NCBI RefSeq assembly: GCF_006715005.1
Contig: NZ_VFMJ01000001.1
Span: 5,394,001-5,458,000 of the forward strand
Direction: 5' to 3'
Length of the DNA stretch: 64,000 nt
Origin: Serratia marcescens
Lineage (GTDB): Bacteria; Pseudomonadota; Gammaproteobacteria; Enterobacterales; Enterobacteriaceae
Positions 1 to 11,110 of this stretch are shown here, piece after piece. Positions within the stretch are counted from its first letter, which is position 1, and each line of letters begins with the position of its first letter. Below the pieces are notes generated by a model. It saw nothing but the letters and a program-made list of their open reading frames with translations, ran no database searches and had not been told where the DNA came from. Made by a program: the position numbers and the translations under genes.

Positions 1-98
1 CGCGGGTTTTAGCGTAAATCTGGAAATTTGAACATCGCGATACCGGCAGCGTTGCTGCGCTGACCTGAACGGACTGACTTTTCTCACGGATGTGACCT

Positions 99-3000
99 AT
101 GAACAAACATTGCTATCGCCTTATCTTCAGCCGCACCCACGGGGAGTTGCGGGTGGTGTCCGAACTGGCCCGCAGCTGCAGCAGCGAGCCGGGGCAACGC
201 ATCGGTTCAGGAATAACAGGTGGAAGTCGTCTGTGGGTCACCGTGCGTCGGTCAGTGTGGCTGCTTGGGCTGTTGATGTTCGCCGGCCCCGTCATGGCAG
301 ACGGCATTGTCGCGGACGGCGGTGCCAATCCTTCCCAGCGGCCGGAGGTCATCAATACCCAGAACGGCTTGCCGCAGGTCAACATCACCGCACCCAACCA
401 GGCTGGGGTCTCGCACAACCAGTATCAGCAGTTCGATGTCGACGCCAAAGGCGCCATCCTCAATAACTCAGCGGTGATGACCTCGACCCAGATGGCCGGG
501 ATGATACAGGGTAACCCCAACCTCAACCCCAATTCCGCGCCGGCGCGCGTCATCCTCAACGAGGTTAACAGCAACAATCCCAGCCAGCTGCGCGGTTTTA
601 TGGAAGTGGCCGGCGGCAAGGCGCAGGTGATTGTGGCCAACCCCGCCGGCATTGTCTGCAACGGCTGCGGCACCATCAACGCCGGGCGCATGACGCTGAC
701 CACGGGGCGTCCGCAACTGAATGCCGATGGCAGCGTAGCAGGTTATCAGGTCGAACGCGGCGTGGTGCGCATCGAGGGCGGCGGGCTCAACGGCGATACC
801 CGTCATGATACCGAGTACGTCGACATTCTGGCGCGCGCGGTGGAAGTCAACGCCGGTGTCTGGGCTAAAGAAGGCGTGTCGGTGGTGGCCGGGCGCAATC
901 GCGTGAGTGCGGACGGTAAAACCGCGACACCGCTTTCGGACGACGGCAGCGCCAAACCAGAGCTTGCCATCGACATGGGCCAGATGGGCGGCATGTACAG
1001 CGGCAGTATCCGCATGATTGGCACCGAGGCCGGCGTCGGCGTGCGTAATCAGGGCGGACAGGTCCGGGCGGGCAAAACGCTGACCGTGAGCAGCGAAGGC
1101 AAGCTCAGCTGGCGGTCTGATACGCCGGATGCGGCCACGCAGGCCGGCGGCGATATCCAACTGGCGGCAAAAGGTGACATTGAGACGCACGGCAACGTGT
1201 ACAGCGGTGGCCAACTGGCCGTGCAGGGTCGCGAGGGAATGCTGACGCAATCCGGGACGCTGGCGGCGGCCGGGGATGTGCACCTGAACGCCGCGCGCGG
1301 CATCCAGAGCAATGGCCACCTGCTGGCGGGCAGTAATGCCGACAGCACGCTGGTCCGGGCTGCCAACCTGCAGCTTGAGAGTCAGGGCGATATCCGCGCC
1401 AGTGGCAGTCTGCTAAGTCAAAAAGACGTCAACGCGTCCGGGCGCCGGGTGGATATCAGCGGTGCACGGGTTGCAGCCGGCCGCACCGCGCTGACGGCGC
1501 GGGAAGGCGGCGTGGCACTGCGCCAGTCCACCGTTGACAGTGGTGAGCTGGCCGTGAGCACGACGGGAAATGTGGATGCGCAGCAGGCCAACGTCAAGGC
1601 CGGGCGCTGGCAGGTGGATGCCGGCATCCTGCTCAACCAGAAAGCCGTCTGGACACAGACCGAGGACAGTGAGAGTCGCTTCTCGGTGACCGGTCATCTG
1701 GATAACACCGACGGCAGCATTGAGACTCACCATCTGGTGCTCACGGCCGGGCAGCTCACCAACCAGCGTGGCCGCCTGGCTGCGCTGGGCAACGCGGCGC
1801 AGCACTGGCAGGTCGGCGGCCTGCTCGACAATGCCGGCGGGACGGTGGGCAGCAACGGCGACCTGCGTCTCGATGCCGGGCGTCTCGATAATCAGGGCGG
1901 CACGGTAAAAACGCAGGCGGGCCTTACGCTCCATGCTAATGGCGCGGTGAATAATGGCGGCGGCAACCTGCTGGCCGGGAACGGCCTGACGCTTGAGGCG
2001 GGCCGCGAGCTGAATAATGCGTCCGGAACCCTGAGCGGTCATGACGTACGTCTGGTGGCGCAGCGGTTGGATAACACGCAGGGGCAGGTCATCGGTCAGG
2101 GCAATCTCGACCTGACGGCCAGCCGCCTGGATAATCAACGCGGCCTCATTGGTGCCGGCAAGGCGCTGGATATCCATACCGGCGACTGGGACAACCGCGG
2201 GGGTACGGCGCAAGGCGAAACGGCCGTCACGGCAACGGCAACGACCCTCAACAACGACGGCGGCAAGCTGCTGTCAGGCCAGGCATCAACCCTGACCACC
2301 TCGGGTAACACCAGCAACCGCGGCGGCGAAATCAGCGGCGCGGCGCTGACGGTGAGCACCGGTCGGCTCGACAATACGCAAGGCAAGGTGATTGGCCAAG
2401 AGCAGCTTGACCTGCATGCCCGCCAGGGGCTGGACAATACGTTGGGGCTGCTGGGCGCCGGCCAGGCGTTGACCGTGCGGACCGACGGTGAGCTGAATAA
2501 CCGCCGTGGCACGATATCTGGGAGCGGGCAAACCCACATAGCGGCAGGGAGCGTGCGCAACGAGGCCGGCAAACTGCTGGGCGGGCAACAACTGGTGTTG
2601 AACAGTGCGGCTGAGTTGGTGAACCGCGAGGGCGAAATCAGCGGCGAGTCGCTCACGCTAACGGTGCAGCGCCTCGATAACGCTCAGGGCAAGGTGGTCG
2701 CCCGGCAGGATGCGAACCTGACGGCGAAGCAAGGGCTGAGCAACGCCGCCGGCTGGCTTGAAGGCGGCAATAGACTCACCGTCAAGACCGATGGCGACTG
2801 GGACAATCAGGGCGGCACCGCACAAGGCGGCCGGCAGGTCACCGCCAGCGCGCAGTCGCTCGACAATACTGGCGGGCATCTGCAGTCCGGCGGTGACCTG
2901 ACACTTGACGCCGCAGGCAATATCCTCAATCGCACCGGTAAACTGACCGCGCAACAGGCCCTTGCCGTTAACGGCGGTGCAACCAGCCTGTTCGATAATG

Positions 3001-6000
3001 ATGGCGGCTCGCTGCAGAGCGGCGGCGACTTATCTTTGCAGGGAGGCCTGCTGGCCAACCGCGCCGCCGGTGTGGTGCTCGGTGGGCAGGCGCTTTCCCT
3101 GAACCTGACCGGCGACTGGGACAACCGGGGCGGTACGTTTACCGGCAATGGGCGCACCGAGGTGCGCGCCGCCAATCTGCGCAATGACCAGGGCACCATC
3201 AACGCGCTGGGCAGCCTGGACATGCAGTTCACCGGCAAGTTGGATAACAGCCGAGGGCGTATTTTTAGTCAGTCGTCTCAAATGCTGCAGGCGCAGGAGA
3301 TAGTCAACGCGCGGGGCTGGATGGGCAGTCAGGGCGGCTGGCAGGCGATCAGCGGCGGTTTTGACAATACGGAAGGCAGCGTGCAGAGCCTGCAGGCCGC
3401 ACAGCTTGCGGCTGACTGGCTAGGTAACGCTAAAGGTGTACTGCAGTCGGCACACGACCTGGCGCTGCGCATCAAACAGAATATCGATAATCGCAACGGC
3501 AAGGTTTCGGCGCAGGGGCAGCTTACTGTCGCAGGCGCCCAAGACGGTGAACACGCCGGTGCCATCAATAACGCTGGCGGTCAGTGGCTGGCCGGCGAGG
3601 GGCTGCGTATCGCCGCCCGCGCACTCGACAATACGCAGGACGGGCTGCTCTACAGCCAGAAACAACAGCGCCTTACGTTGAGCGATGCGCTGAACAATCG
3701 CGATGGGAAAGTGCAAAGTGGCGAGGCGCTTCAACTTGACGCACAAACGCTGAACAATGCCGGCGGGACGATAGACGGCCAGCAACACGTAGCGCTGCGT
3801 ATTCTTGGCTTGCTGGAGAATACCGACGGTGCCGTGCGCAGCAATGGCGACCAGAAGGTGTCGGCCGCCGGTATCAATAATACGCGCGGCGTATTCAGCA
3901 GCCGCGGCGGCATCACGGTGACATCAAAGCAGCTGGACAACGCCGGCGGTACGTTCATCAGTCAGGGAGCGGGTATCTACCGACTTGACCAGCTTAACAA
4001 TCAGCACGGCAAAGTGCACAGCGGTGAGGCGCTCACGTTCGACGGCACGCAGGTGAACAACCAGGGTGGACAACTGGTGTCGACTCAGGGCCTGACGCTC
4101 AAGGCCGGGACGCTCGATAACAGCGGTCAGGGCACGATAAGCAGCCAGTCAGCGCTTGATGTGCGAGCCGATCGCCTGAACAACCGCGACGGCGGGCTGA
4201 TACTGGGCACTACGCGTACCGACATCACCGCCCGTGATATCGACAATACCGCAGGCCGCCTGCAGAGCAGCGGGCAGATGACCCTCTCGGGAGTCACGCA
4301 GTTAGACAACCGTCAGGGACGCATCCTGGCCGACGGCAATCTCGATATCAACGCTGACCGGTCACAGACCGACTCGCCGCTGGCGCTACTTAACCAGGGC
4401 GGCCGCGTGGAGAGTGCCGGCGCACTGACAGCAAATGCGCGCACCCTGGATAACCAGAACGGTACCCTGTTGGGGCTACAGGCGCTGACGCTGTCCACGC
4501 AGCAGGACTACACCCGGCAGGCCGGTGATACCGTCAGCAGTAACGGCACGGTGACGTTCTCCCTGAGCGGTGCCTTTACCAACCTGGCGGACTGGTTGCT
4601 GCCGGGCAATCTGGTGCTCAATGCAGCCAGTATCACCAATCCGGCCACCCTGGTGGGCAAGACGCTGCAGCTGACGACCGGAGCGTTGCAAAACACCGGG
4701 CGTATTGAAGCGGACAGTATGACGCTGAACGTCGATACCCTGGACAACGCCGCGGCGCTGATGGGCGACGACATCACCGTGAACGGGCGCATTATTGACA
4801 ACCACGGTGCGCCTGCAGTGATGGCGGCGACCCAAAGCCTGACATTGCAGGCCGGTGAGCGCCTGACCAACCGGGATGGCGCACTGATTTACAGCGCCGA
4901 CCACCTGCAGTTGCACAGCGACGACCTGATTGAAAACCGGGCGAGCTTTATCGAAGCGGACGGTGACGCCACCGTCGAAGCCCGCCGCCTGGACAACCTG
5001 CGCGAAGGGCTGGTGATTGAGCGTGACGCCGAGAAGAGCGACTACAAATGGCACCGCTACAACTACTACTGGCGGTCTTATGGTTCGGCGGTCAATCCCG
5101 ACAAAAGCACTATGGCGCCGACCACCCAACAGCTGACCTTCCAGGATGATGCGGCGGCACAAACCAACCGCTATGGCACGCTGCTGGCCATTGATGCGGC
5201 GGGCAAACGCGCGCAGGTGCGGGTCAAGGACAACAAAGGCACACTGACCGACCTGTGGGTCAACTACCTGGCGCTCAAACCCAACGCTGATGGTAGCTAT
5301 GCGATGACGTTCTACGAGACGCGGGGGGGAAACCAGCTGGCGACTATCCCGACGCCGTACCAAAACGGTTTCCACTGGGAGCACGACTGGACGCAGGTGA
5401 TGACCTGGGACCCGGAGAAGCACATCGATATTGACAGTGCGCCGTTCGTCACCGATTACAACAACCTGCGCGAACGCACCGCGACTGGTACAGTGACGCG
5501 CGACAAACTGGTAAGTGAAGGTATCGGTGCGCGTATTCTGGCGGGCGGCAATATGGTGCTGCGCATTACCGGCGCGCTGCTCAATGACGCCAGCGTTATC
5601 ACCGCCAACGGCAACCTGACGCAGGACGGCGGAGGCAGCGTGGACAACCGCGGTTACTCGGTCAACGAACGGCGTCAGGAGCATATCGTTGACCACATGG
5701 ATAAAGATACCCACCACTGGTATCCGACGTACAACCATGATGAGACCACGGCGCTGGCAACCGTTGACGGCGTGATCACCGGCAATGGCACGGTCACCAT
5801 CAACGGCGCCCGCATCACCAACACCACGGTCAATCAGGCGCAAATCAGTCAACTGGATGCGGCATTGAAGGCGGTGGATGCCGAACGCGCCGAGCTTGAG
5901 CGCAATCCGCTGGCCTTTACGGTAGAGGGGGCTGCCCGACCTGACGGCGATACGACGTTGGCACAGGGCGAACAGATGACGCAACCCGGCGCCACGCCAT

Positions 6001-9000
6001 CTTCGCCGCTGGGGCGCCCACTGCTGCCGTCTGAGCTGGCGCTGACGCAGTTACAGCATCTGGGCAATGTGGCCACCGCCATCCCCAATAACGGCTTGTT
6101 TAGTCAACATACGGCGATCGGCAGCCCATTCCTGGTGGTGACCGACGAGCGCTTTACCCGCCGCGACAACTTTATCAGCAGCGACTATATGCTCGAACGC
6201 GTAGGGTATGACCCCGCGCAGGCCCATAAGCGCCTGGGGGACGGTTTTTACGAGCAGCGTTTGGTGCGCGAGCAGGTGCTGAAACTCACCGGCAAACCGT
6301 CCGTCAAGGGCTGGGATGCAATGGCGCAGTACCAGCAACTGATGAATAATGGCACTAAAGTCGCCCGGGACTTCCATCTGGTGCCGGGCGTGGCCCTGAC
6401 GCCGGAGCAGATTGCTGCGCTGCAGCAAGATATTGTCTGGTTGGTGAGCGAGACGGTGCAAACGGAAGGCGGCCCGCAAACGGTGTGGGTACCGAAGGTG
6501 TACCTGGCACAGACCACGCTGCGCCTGGCCGGTGATGGTGCGGTGATCGGCGGTGGCGACCTGCAACTCTCGGCAAACAGCATCACCAATGCCGGCAACC
6601 TGTTTGCCGACAAAGCCCTGACGGTCGACGCCGGGCAGTTCCTGCATCAGGGCGGCGACATCAAGGCCGGTAGCATTGACGTGCAGGCAGACAGTCTGGC
6701 CATGAGCACTAACCTGCAGGACGCGCTGCGCCAGGCGACCATGAGCGCCGGCGACATTCGCCTGCGCGGCACCGATATCACGCTCACGGGGGCGAAGCTT
6801 GATGCGACCGATACGCTCAGCCTGAGCGCGCGCAATGACCTGACCATCACCGCCGCGCAAAGCCGCCATACCGCCGACCTTGATGTTATCTCGGGCTCTA
6901 TGGGCAACCGTACCCGCGGCGGCACGGAAGCGGCCGGCTCCCGGATGGCGCACGTCAGCGGCGAATGGCAGCAGGCTAAGGGGAGTGAACTTAACGCCGG
7001 CGGCAACCTCACGCTCAATGCCGGGCGAGACGTGACGTTCACGGGCAGCCAGGCAAAATCCGGTGGTCAGCTTGGCGTGCAGGCCGGCGGCAACATCAAT
7101 CTCCTGGCAGACAAGACCACCAATACCACGCACCTGGAGGCCAACAGCCGTACGTCATCAGTCAGCAACGACCGCCAGGAAGAGCGCCTGACATTAAGCA
7201 CGCTCGGCGGCGACCAGGGCGTTACCCTGATGGCAGGTAACCAGCTACTGGCCGAAGGCGCGCAGGTTGACAGTAAAGCGGGGCGTATTGGCGTCAGCGC
7301 GCGGGACGTGACCATTAAAGACGCGCGCACCCGCACGCAGGACCAGGACAGCGAAAACAAACGCGAGGGCAAAACCAAAAGCCATCGCATCGAACAAACC
7401 GAGCGCGAAATCAGCACCGGCAGCACCTTCAACGGGCGCGAGGGCGTGACCGTGATCGGGCGTGAAGGCGACGTCACGGTCACCGGCAGTACCCTGCACA
7501 GTGACCAGGGCGCCATTGCCCTGCAGGCGAAAAAGGATGTCACCCTCAACCATACTACCGACAGCGAACATCGCGTCTCCAGCGAGGAGAGCCGCGGCCG
7601 GAAAACTAGAGGTGAGCGCGCCGAAGAAGTCCTGCGGGAAAATGTGGTGGGCAGCACTCTCAGCGGGCAGGGCGGCGTCACGGTGGTGGCGCAGGACGGC
7701 AGCATCACCGCCACGGCCAGCACCCTGCACAGCGAACAGGGTGCCGTTGCCCTGCAGGCGAAGCAGGATGTCACCCTCAATACCGCCACCGAACGCGAGT
7801 CAACCTTCAGTGAAGAGCGGTCTCAGAAAAAAGGTTTCCTGAAAAAAAGCAGCAGCCACAGTATCGATAACGATGCGACCACCCGCGAGAAGGGCAGCCT
7901 GCTGAGCGGGGAGCGCGTCAGCGTCAACGCCGGCAACGACCTGACGGTCTCCGGCTCGGCCATTGCCGCCGACCGGGATGTGAACCTGCAGGCCGGCCGT
8001 AACGTCGACATCGGTGCGGCCACCGAGACCGACACGCACTACCGGCTGGAAGAGAAGAAAAAGAGCGGCCTGCTGGGCAGCGGTGGCATCGGGTTCACCA
8101 TTGGCAAACAGTCGAGCAAACATGAAATCGACGAAAAAGGCCGGACCCAGAGCCAGAGCGTCAGTACCGTCGGCAGCAGCCAGGGCAGTGTCAACATCAC
8201 CGCAGGCAACCAACTGCACATTGGCGGCGCCGACCTGGTGGCGGGCAAGGACCTGGCTCTCACCGGTGACAGCGTGACCATTGACCCGGGTTACGACCAG
8301 CGCACCCGCAAGGAGACCTTCGAGCAGAAGCAGAGCGGCCTGAGCGTGGCGTTGTCGGGCACCGTGGGTGGCGCGCTCAACACCGCCGTCAGCTCGGCGC
8401 AGCAGGCGAGAAAGGAAGGCGACGGACGCCTGAACGCGCTGCAAAACACCAAGGCGGCGCTGTCCGGCGTACAGGCCGCACAGGCGCAGGCCAAGGGAGA
8501 CCTGATGGGGGACGACAAGGCCGCCGGCCTTGGGGTCAGTGCCTCGCTGGGCAGCCAGTCGTCGAAAAGCGAGACGCGCACCGAAAGCAGCCTGTCGCAG
8601 GGCAGTACGCTCACCGCCGGGCAGAGCCTGTCGGTTACCGCCACCGGAAAGAACCACACCGGGCAAAGTGGTGATATTCACATTACCGGCAGCCAGCTCA
8701 AGGCCGGCGGGGAGACAACGCTTGACGCACATCGTGACCTGCGGCTCACGGCTGCGGACGACACGCAAAAGACCGACGGCAGCAACAGTAGCCGGGGTGG
8801 CAGCGTGGGCGTGAGCGTCGGGGTGGGTCAGAACAGCGGCGTGAGCGTGTTCGCCAACGCCAACAAGGGCCAGGGGCGCGAGAGTGGCAACGGCACCACC
8901 TGGAACGAGACGACCGTGGACAGCGGCGGCTCGGTGACGCTGCACAGCGGGCGGGATACCACGCTTGCCGGCGCCCAGGTCAGCGGGGAGAAAATTACTG

Positions 9001-11108
9001 CCGACGTCGGCGGCAACCTGACACTCGGCAGCCGGCAGGACAGCGACCGCTATGATGCGAAGCAGAGCAGCGTCAGTGGCGGCGTCAGTGTGCCGATTGG
9101 CGCCGGGACCGGCTCGGTCAACCTGAGTGCCAGCCAGGACAAGCTGCACAGCAACTTCGACTCGGTGAAAGAGCAGACCGGGCTGTTTGCAGGCAAGGGC
9201 GGCTATGACATCAAGGTTAAAGAACACACCCAGCTTGATGGCGCGGTGATAGCCAGTACCGCGGAAAAAGACAAGAACCGTCTGGAGACTGGTACGCTGG
9301 GTTGGACGGACATCCACAACCAGGCGGACTACAGCGCGAAGCACAGCGGCGGCAGTCTCAGCACCGGCGGACCGGTGGGCAAAGACCTGCTGACCAATAT
9401 GGCCGGCGGCATGCTGTCGGGCGCCAACAACAGCGGGCATGCCGAAGGCACGACCAAGGCCGGCGTCAGTGAGGGTACACTGCTTATCCGCGACACCGAC
9501 AAACAGCAGCAGGATGTGGCGCAGCTTAACCGGGATACGGATAACGCCAACGCCGGCAGCATCAGCCCCATCTTTGACAAGGAAAAGGAGCAGAACCGGC
9601 TCAAACAGGCGCAGCTGATAGGAGAAATCGGCGGTCAGGCGATGGATGTTATCCGCACGCAGGGCGACCTTGCGGGGCTTAAAGAGGCCCTGAAGGCGCA
9701 TCCCGAGCTTAAGGGCAACGAGACGGCGCTGAAGCAGACCGACGCCTACCAAAAGGCGATGAAGGAGTACGGCACCGGCAGCGACCTGCAGAAGGCGGCG
9801 CAGGCGGTGACGGGGGCGCTGACGGCACTGGCGGGCAACAACCTGGCGGGAGCGCTGGCGAGCGGGGCCTCGCCGTACCTGGCGACGGAAATCAAGAAAC
9901 TGACTACCAATCCGCTGACCGGTGAAGTCGACGTTGCTGCCAACACAATGGCGCACGCTGTTCTGGGCGCGGTGACCGCGCAACTGAATAACCAGTCGGC
10001 GCTGGCCGGTGGGCTGGGTGCCGGCGGTGGTGAACTGGCGGCGCGCTACATAGGCGGCCAGCTGTTCCCGGGCAAGACGGCGGAGCAACTGAGCGACGTG
10101 CAGAAACAGCAGGTGAGCGCCCTGAGTCAACTGGCGGCAGGACTTGCAGGCGGGCTGGCGACGGGCGATACTGCAGGAGGCATGACGGCGGCGCAGACCG
10201 GCAAGAATGCGGTTGAGAATAACTCGCTGGCCGGGGACAAAGCGCGGGAGTCAGTTAAACAAAGCGCAGAATGGTGGAAAACTCAGGTCAGGGATAAACT
10301 GGGGGAAAATATCGCGTCCCAGCTTGTCAATGGTTTGATTAATGCCAGCAGTGAAACCAGTGACTTCGTGATGCTCGGTGGGGATACTGCATTCGATTTG
10401 ACAGCAGCACTGGCGACCTGTGCAACCGGAGGCAGCTACTGCGGTCAGGCCCAAAGTGATTTAGCGAAAAAAGATGCAGGAGCGGCAGCCACACTGACTG
10501 CCATCATGAATGGCGATGCGTGGGAAGGGATTAAATCCACAACCATTAAAGCGGCCAATGGCGATCAGAAGGCACTGGAGAGTTTTGCTGGGGTATTATC
10601 AGGCGCTCTAATTTCAGCGAAGATCCTTCCTTCAGAGGGAGCATCGGCCAATGTTGTTGGCAAAGTTGAATCACCAAACCTTAAAAAACCATCTAATAAC
10701 CCCAATAGTTCAAGTGCCGTTACCGATGTTGAGGCTGGCGGGTATTCTTATTATGATCAATTCAAGAATGCCAATGGGGGATGGGATTGGCCTAAGAATT
10801 TAGGATTTGAAGGGGATCCTATCAAAACCACAATACCTGTAGGCACTCGCTTGGATAGATATGGTGAGCCTGGTGGTTCTTTCCTTGCACCAAAAGGAAC
10901 ACCTTACGAACAACGTGCACTTGCGCCTGGTGCTAAAGCTGAAAAATATTATGAATATGAGGTAGTAAAACCATTGCCTGCCATTCAAGGAAAAATTGCT
11001 CCTGCTTTTGGTGAACCAGGTGGGGGGATTCAAATATTACCTAACATGCAAGAACGAGTGAATGTTGATTGGCTGGTGAAAAATGGATATCTACGGGAGA
11101 TAAAGTAA
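99..11108 (+). CDS. cdiA: CdiA, contact-dependent growth inhibition toxin with TNT-like tip
   Basis: A 3669-residue two-partner-secretion exoprotein that delivers a C-terminal toxin into touching neighbour cells. Residues 1-26 are an extended signal peptide region. A hydrophobic core (about 52-64) follows, with likely cleavage after the VMA at 65-67. A haemagglutinin-type secretion domain (about 80-215, with the VILNEVNSNNPSQL and VANPAGIVCNGCG stretches) precedes long filamentous haemagglutinin repeats rich in LDNxxG. The pretoxin boundary motif VENN is at residues 3372-3375. Beyond it base composition becomes AT-rich, as is usual for exchangeable CdiA tips. The last ~110 residues match the TNT (NAD+ glycohydrolase) family: LDRYGEPGGSF, LAPKGTPYEQRAL and APAFGEPGGGIQ. 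The toxin activity is inferred. The CdiB exporter is not in the window and is expected upstream. The immunity gene follows after 2 nt. Confidence 0.95.
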   Translation: MNKHCYRLIFSRTHGELRVVSELARSCSSEPGQRIGSGITGGSRLWVTVRRSVWLLGLLMFAGPVMADGIVADGGANPSQRPEVINTQNGLPQVNITAPNQAGVSHNQYQQFDVDAKGAILNNSAVMTSTQMAGMIQGNPNLNPNSAPARVILNEVNSNNPSQLRGFMEVAGGKAQVIVANPAGIVCNGCGTINAGRMTLTTGRPQLNADGSVAGYQVERGVVRIEGGGLNGDTRHDTEYVDILARAVEVNAGVWAKEGVSVVAGRNRVSADGKTATPLSDDGSAKPELAIDMGQMGGMYSGSIRMIGTEAGVGVRNQGGQVRAGKTLTVSSEGKLSWRSDTPDAATQAGGDIQLAAKGDIETHGNVYSGGQLAVQGREGMLTQSGTLAAAGDVHLNAARGIQSNGHLLAGSNADSTLVRAANLQLESQGDIRASGSLLSQKDVNASGRRVDISGARVAAGRTALTAREGGVALRQSTVDSGELAVSTTGNVDAQQANVKAGRWQVDAGILLNQKAVWTQTEDSESRFSVTGHLDNTDGSIETHHLVLTAGQLTNQRGRLAALGNAAQHWQVGGLLDNAGGTVGSNGDLRLDAGRLDNQGGTVKTQAGLTLHANGAVNNGGGNLLAGNGLTLEAGRELNNASGTLSGHDVRLVAQRLDNTQGQVIGQGNLDLTASRLDNQRGLIGAGKALDIHTGDWDNRGGTAQGETAVTATATTLNNDGGKLLSGQASTLTTSGNTSNRGGEISGAALTVSTGRLDNTQGKVIGQEQLDLHARQGLDNTLGLLGAGQALTVRTDGELNNRRGTISGSGQTHIAAGSVRNEAGKLLGGQQLVLNSAAELVNREGEISGESLTLTVQRLDNAQGKVVARQDANLTAKQGLSNAAGWLEGGNRLTVKTDGDWDNQGGTAQGGRQVTASAQSLDNTGGHLQSGGDLTLDAAGNILNRTGKLTAQQALAVNGGATSLFDNDGGSLQSGGDLSLQGGLLANRAAGVVLGGQALSLNLTGDWDNRGGTFTGNGRTEVRAANLRNDQGTINALGSLDMQFTGKLDNSRGRIFSQSSQMLQAQEIVNARGWMGSQGGWQAISGGFDNTEGSVQSLQAAQLAADWLGNAKGVLQSAHDLALRIKQNIDNRNGKVSAQGQLTVAGAQDGEHAGAINNAGGQWLAGEGLRIAARALDNTQDGLLYSQKQQRLTLSDALNNRDGKVQSGEALQLDAQTLNNAGGTIDGQQHVALRILGLLENTDGAVRSNGDQKVSAAGINNTRGVFSSRGGITVTSKQLDNAGGTFISQGAGIYRLDQLNNQHGKVHSGEALTFDGTQVNNQGGQLVSTQGLTLKAGTLDNSGQGTISSQSALDVRADRLNNRDGGLILGTTRTDITARDIDNTAGRLQSSGQMTLSGVTQLDNRQGRILADGNLDINADRSQTDSPLALLNQGGRVESAGALTANARTLDNQNGTLLGLQALTLSTQQDYTRQAGDTVSSNGTVTFSLSGAFTNLADWLLPGNLVLNAASITNPATLVGKTLQLTTGALQNTGRIEADSMTLNVDTLDNAAALMGDDITVNGRIIDNHGAPAVMAATQSLTLQAGERLTNRDGALIYSADHLQLHSDDLIENRASFIEADGDATVEARRLDNLREGLVIERDAEKSDYKWHRYNYYWRSYGSAVNPDKSTMAPTTQQLTFQDDAAAQTNRYGTLLAIDAAGKRAQVRVKDNKGTLTDLWVNYLALKPNADGSYAMTFYETRGGNQLATIPTPYQNGFHWEHDWTQVMTWDPEKHIDIDSAPFVTDYNNLRERTATGTVTRDKLVSEGIGARILAGGNMVLRITGALLNDASVITANGNLTQDGGGSVDNRGYSVNERRQEHIVDHMDKDTHHWYPTYNHDETTALATVDGVITGNGTVTINGARITNTTVNQAQISQLDAALKAVDAERAELERNPLAFTVEGAARPDGDTTLAQGEQMTQPGATPSSPLGRPLLPSELALTQLQHLGNVATAIPNNGLFSQHTAIGSPFLVVTDERFTRRDNFISSDYMLERVGYDPAQAHKRLGDGFYEQRLVREQVLKLTGKPSVKGWDAMAQYQQLMNNGTKVARDFHLVPGVALTPEQIAALQQDIVWLVSETVQTEGGPQTVWVPKVYLAQTTLRLAGDGAVIGGGDLQLSANSITNAGNLFADKALTVDAGQFLHQGGDIKAGSIDVQADSLAMSTNLQDALRQATMSAGDIRLRGTDITLTGAKLDATDTLSLSARNDLTITAAQSRHTADLDVISGSMGNRTRGGTEAAGSRMAHVSGEWQQAKGSELNAGGNLTLNAGRDVTFTGSQAKSGGQLGVQAGGNINLLADKTTNTTHLEANSRTSSVSNDRQEERLTLSTLGGDQGVTLMAGNQLLAEGAQVDSKAGRIGVSARDVTIKDARTRTQDQDSENKREGKTKSHRIEQTEREISTGSTFNGREGVTVIGREGDVTVTGSTLHSDQGAIALQAKKDVTLNHTTDSEHRVSSEESRGRKTRGERAEEVLRENVVGSTLSGQGGVTVVAQDGSITATASTLHSEQGAVALQAKQDVTLNTATERESTFSEERSQKKGFLKKSSSHSIDNDATTREKGSLLSGERVSVNAGNDLTVSGSAIAADRDVNLQAGRNVDIGAATETDTHYRLEEKKKSGLLGSGGIGFTIGKQSSKHEIDEKGRTQSQSVSTVGSSQGSVNITAGNQLHIGGADLVAGKDLALTGDSVTIDPGYDQRTRKETFEQKQSGLSVALSGTVGGALNTAVSSAQQARKEGDGRLNALQNTKAALSGVQAAQAQAKGDLMGDDKAAGLGVSASLGSQSSKSETRTESSLSQGSTLTAGQSLSVTATGKNHTGQSGDIHITGSQLKAGGETTLDAHRDLRLTAADDTQKTDGSNSSRGGSVGVSVGVGQNSGVSVFANANKGQGRESGNGTTWNETTVDSGGSVTLHSGRDTTLAGAQVSGEKITADVGGNLTLGSRQDSDRYDAKQSSVSGGVSVPIGAGTGSVNLSASQDKLHSNFDSVKEQTGLFAGKGGYDIKVKEHTQLDGAVIASTAEKDKNRLETGTLGWTDIHNQADYSAKHSGGSLSTGGPVGKDLLTNMAGGMLSGANNSGHAEGTTKAGVSEGTLLIRDTDKQQQDVAQLNRDTDNANAGSISPIFDKEKEQNRLKQAQLIGEIGGQAMDVIRTQGDLAGLKEALKAHPELKGNETALKQTDAYQKAMKEYGTGSDLQKAAQAVTGALTALAGNNLAGALASGASPYLATEIKKLTTNPLTGEVDVAANTMAHAVLGAVTAQLNNQSALAGGLGAGGGELAARYIGGQLFPGKTAEQLSDVQKQQVSALSQLAAGLAGGLATGDTAGGMTAAQTGKNAVENNSLAGDKARESVKQSAEWWKTQVRDKLGENIASQLVNGLINASSETSDFVMLGGDTAFDLTAALATCATGGSYCGQAQSDLAKKDAGAAATLTAIMNGDAWEGIKSTTIKAANGDQKALESFAGVLSGALISAKILPSEGASANVVGKVESPNLKKPSNNPNSSSAVTDVEAGGYSYYDQFKNANGGWDWPKNLGFEGDPIKTTIPVGTRLDRYGEPGGSFLAPKGTPYEQRALAPGAKAEKYYEYEVVKPLPAIQGKIAPAFGEPGGGIQILPNMQERVNVDWLVKNGYLREIK

Positions 11109-11110
11109 TT

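Noticed and set aside
7800..10130. 776-codon open frame on the minus strand within cdiA
   Set aside because: It is antisense to the repeat region of cdiA. High GC and repeats keep the frame open; no ribosome binding site or recognisable domain.
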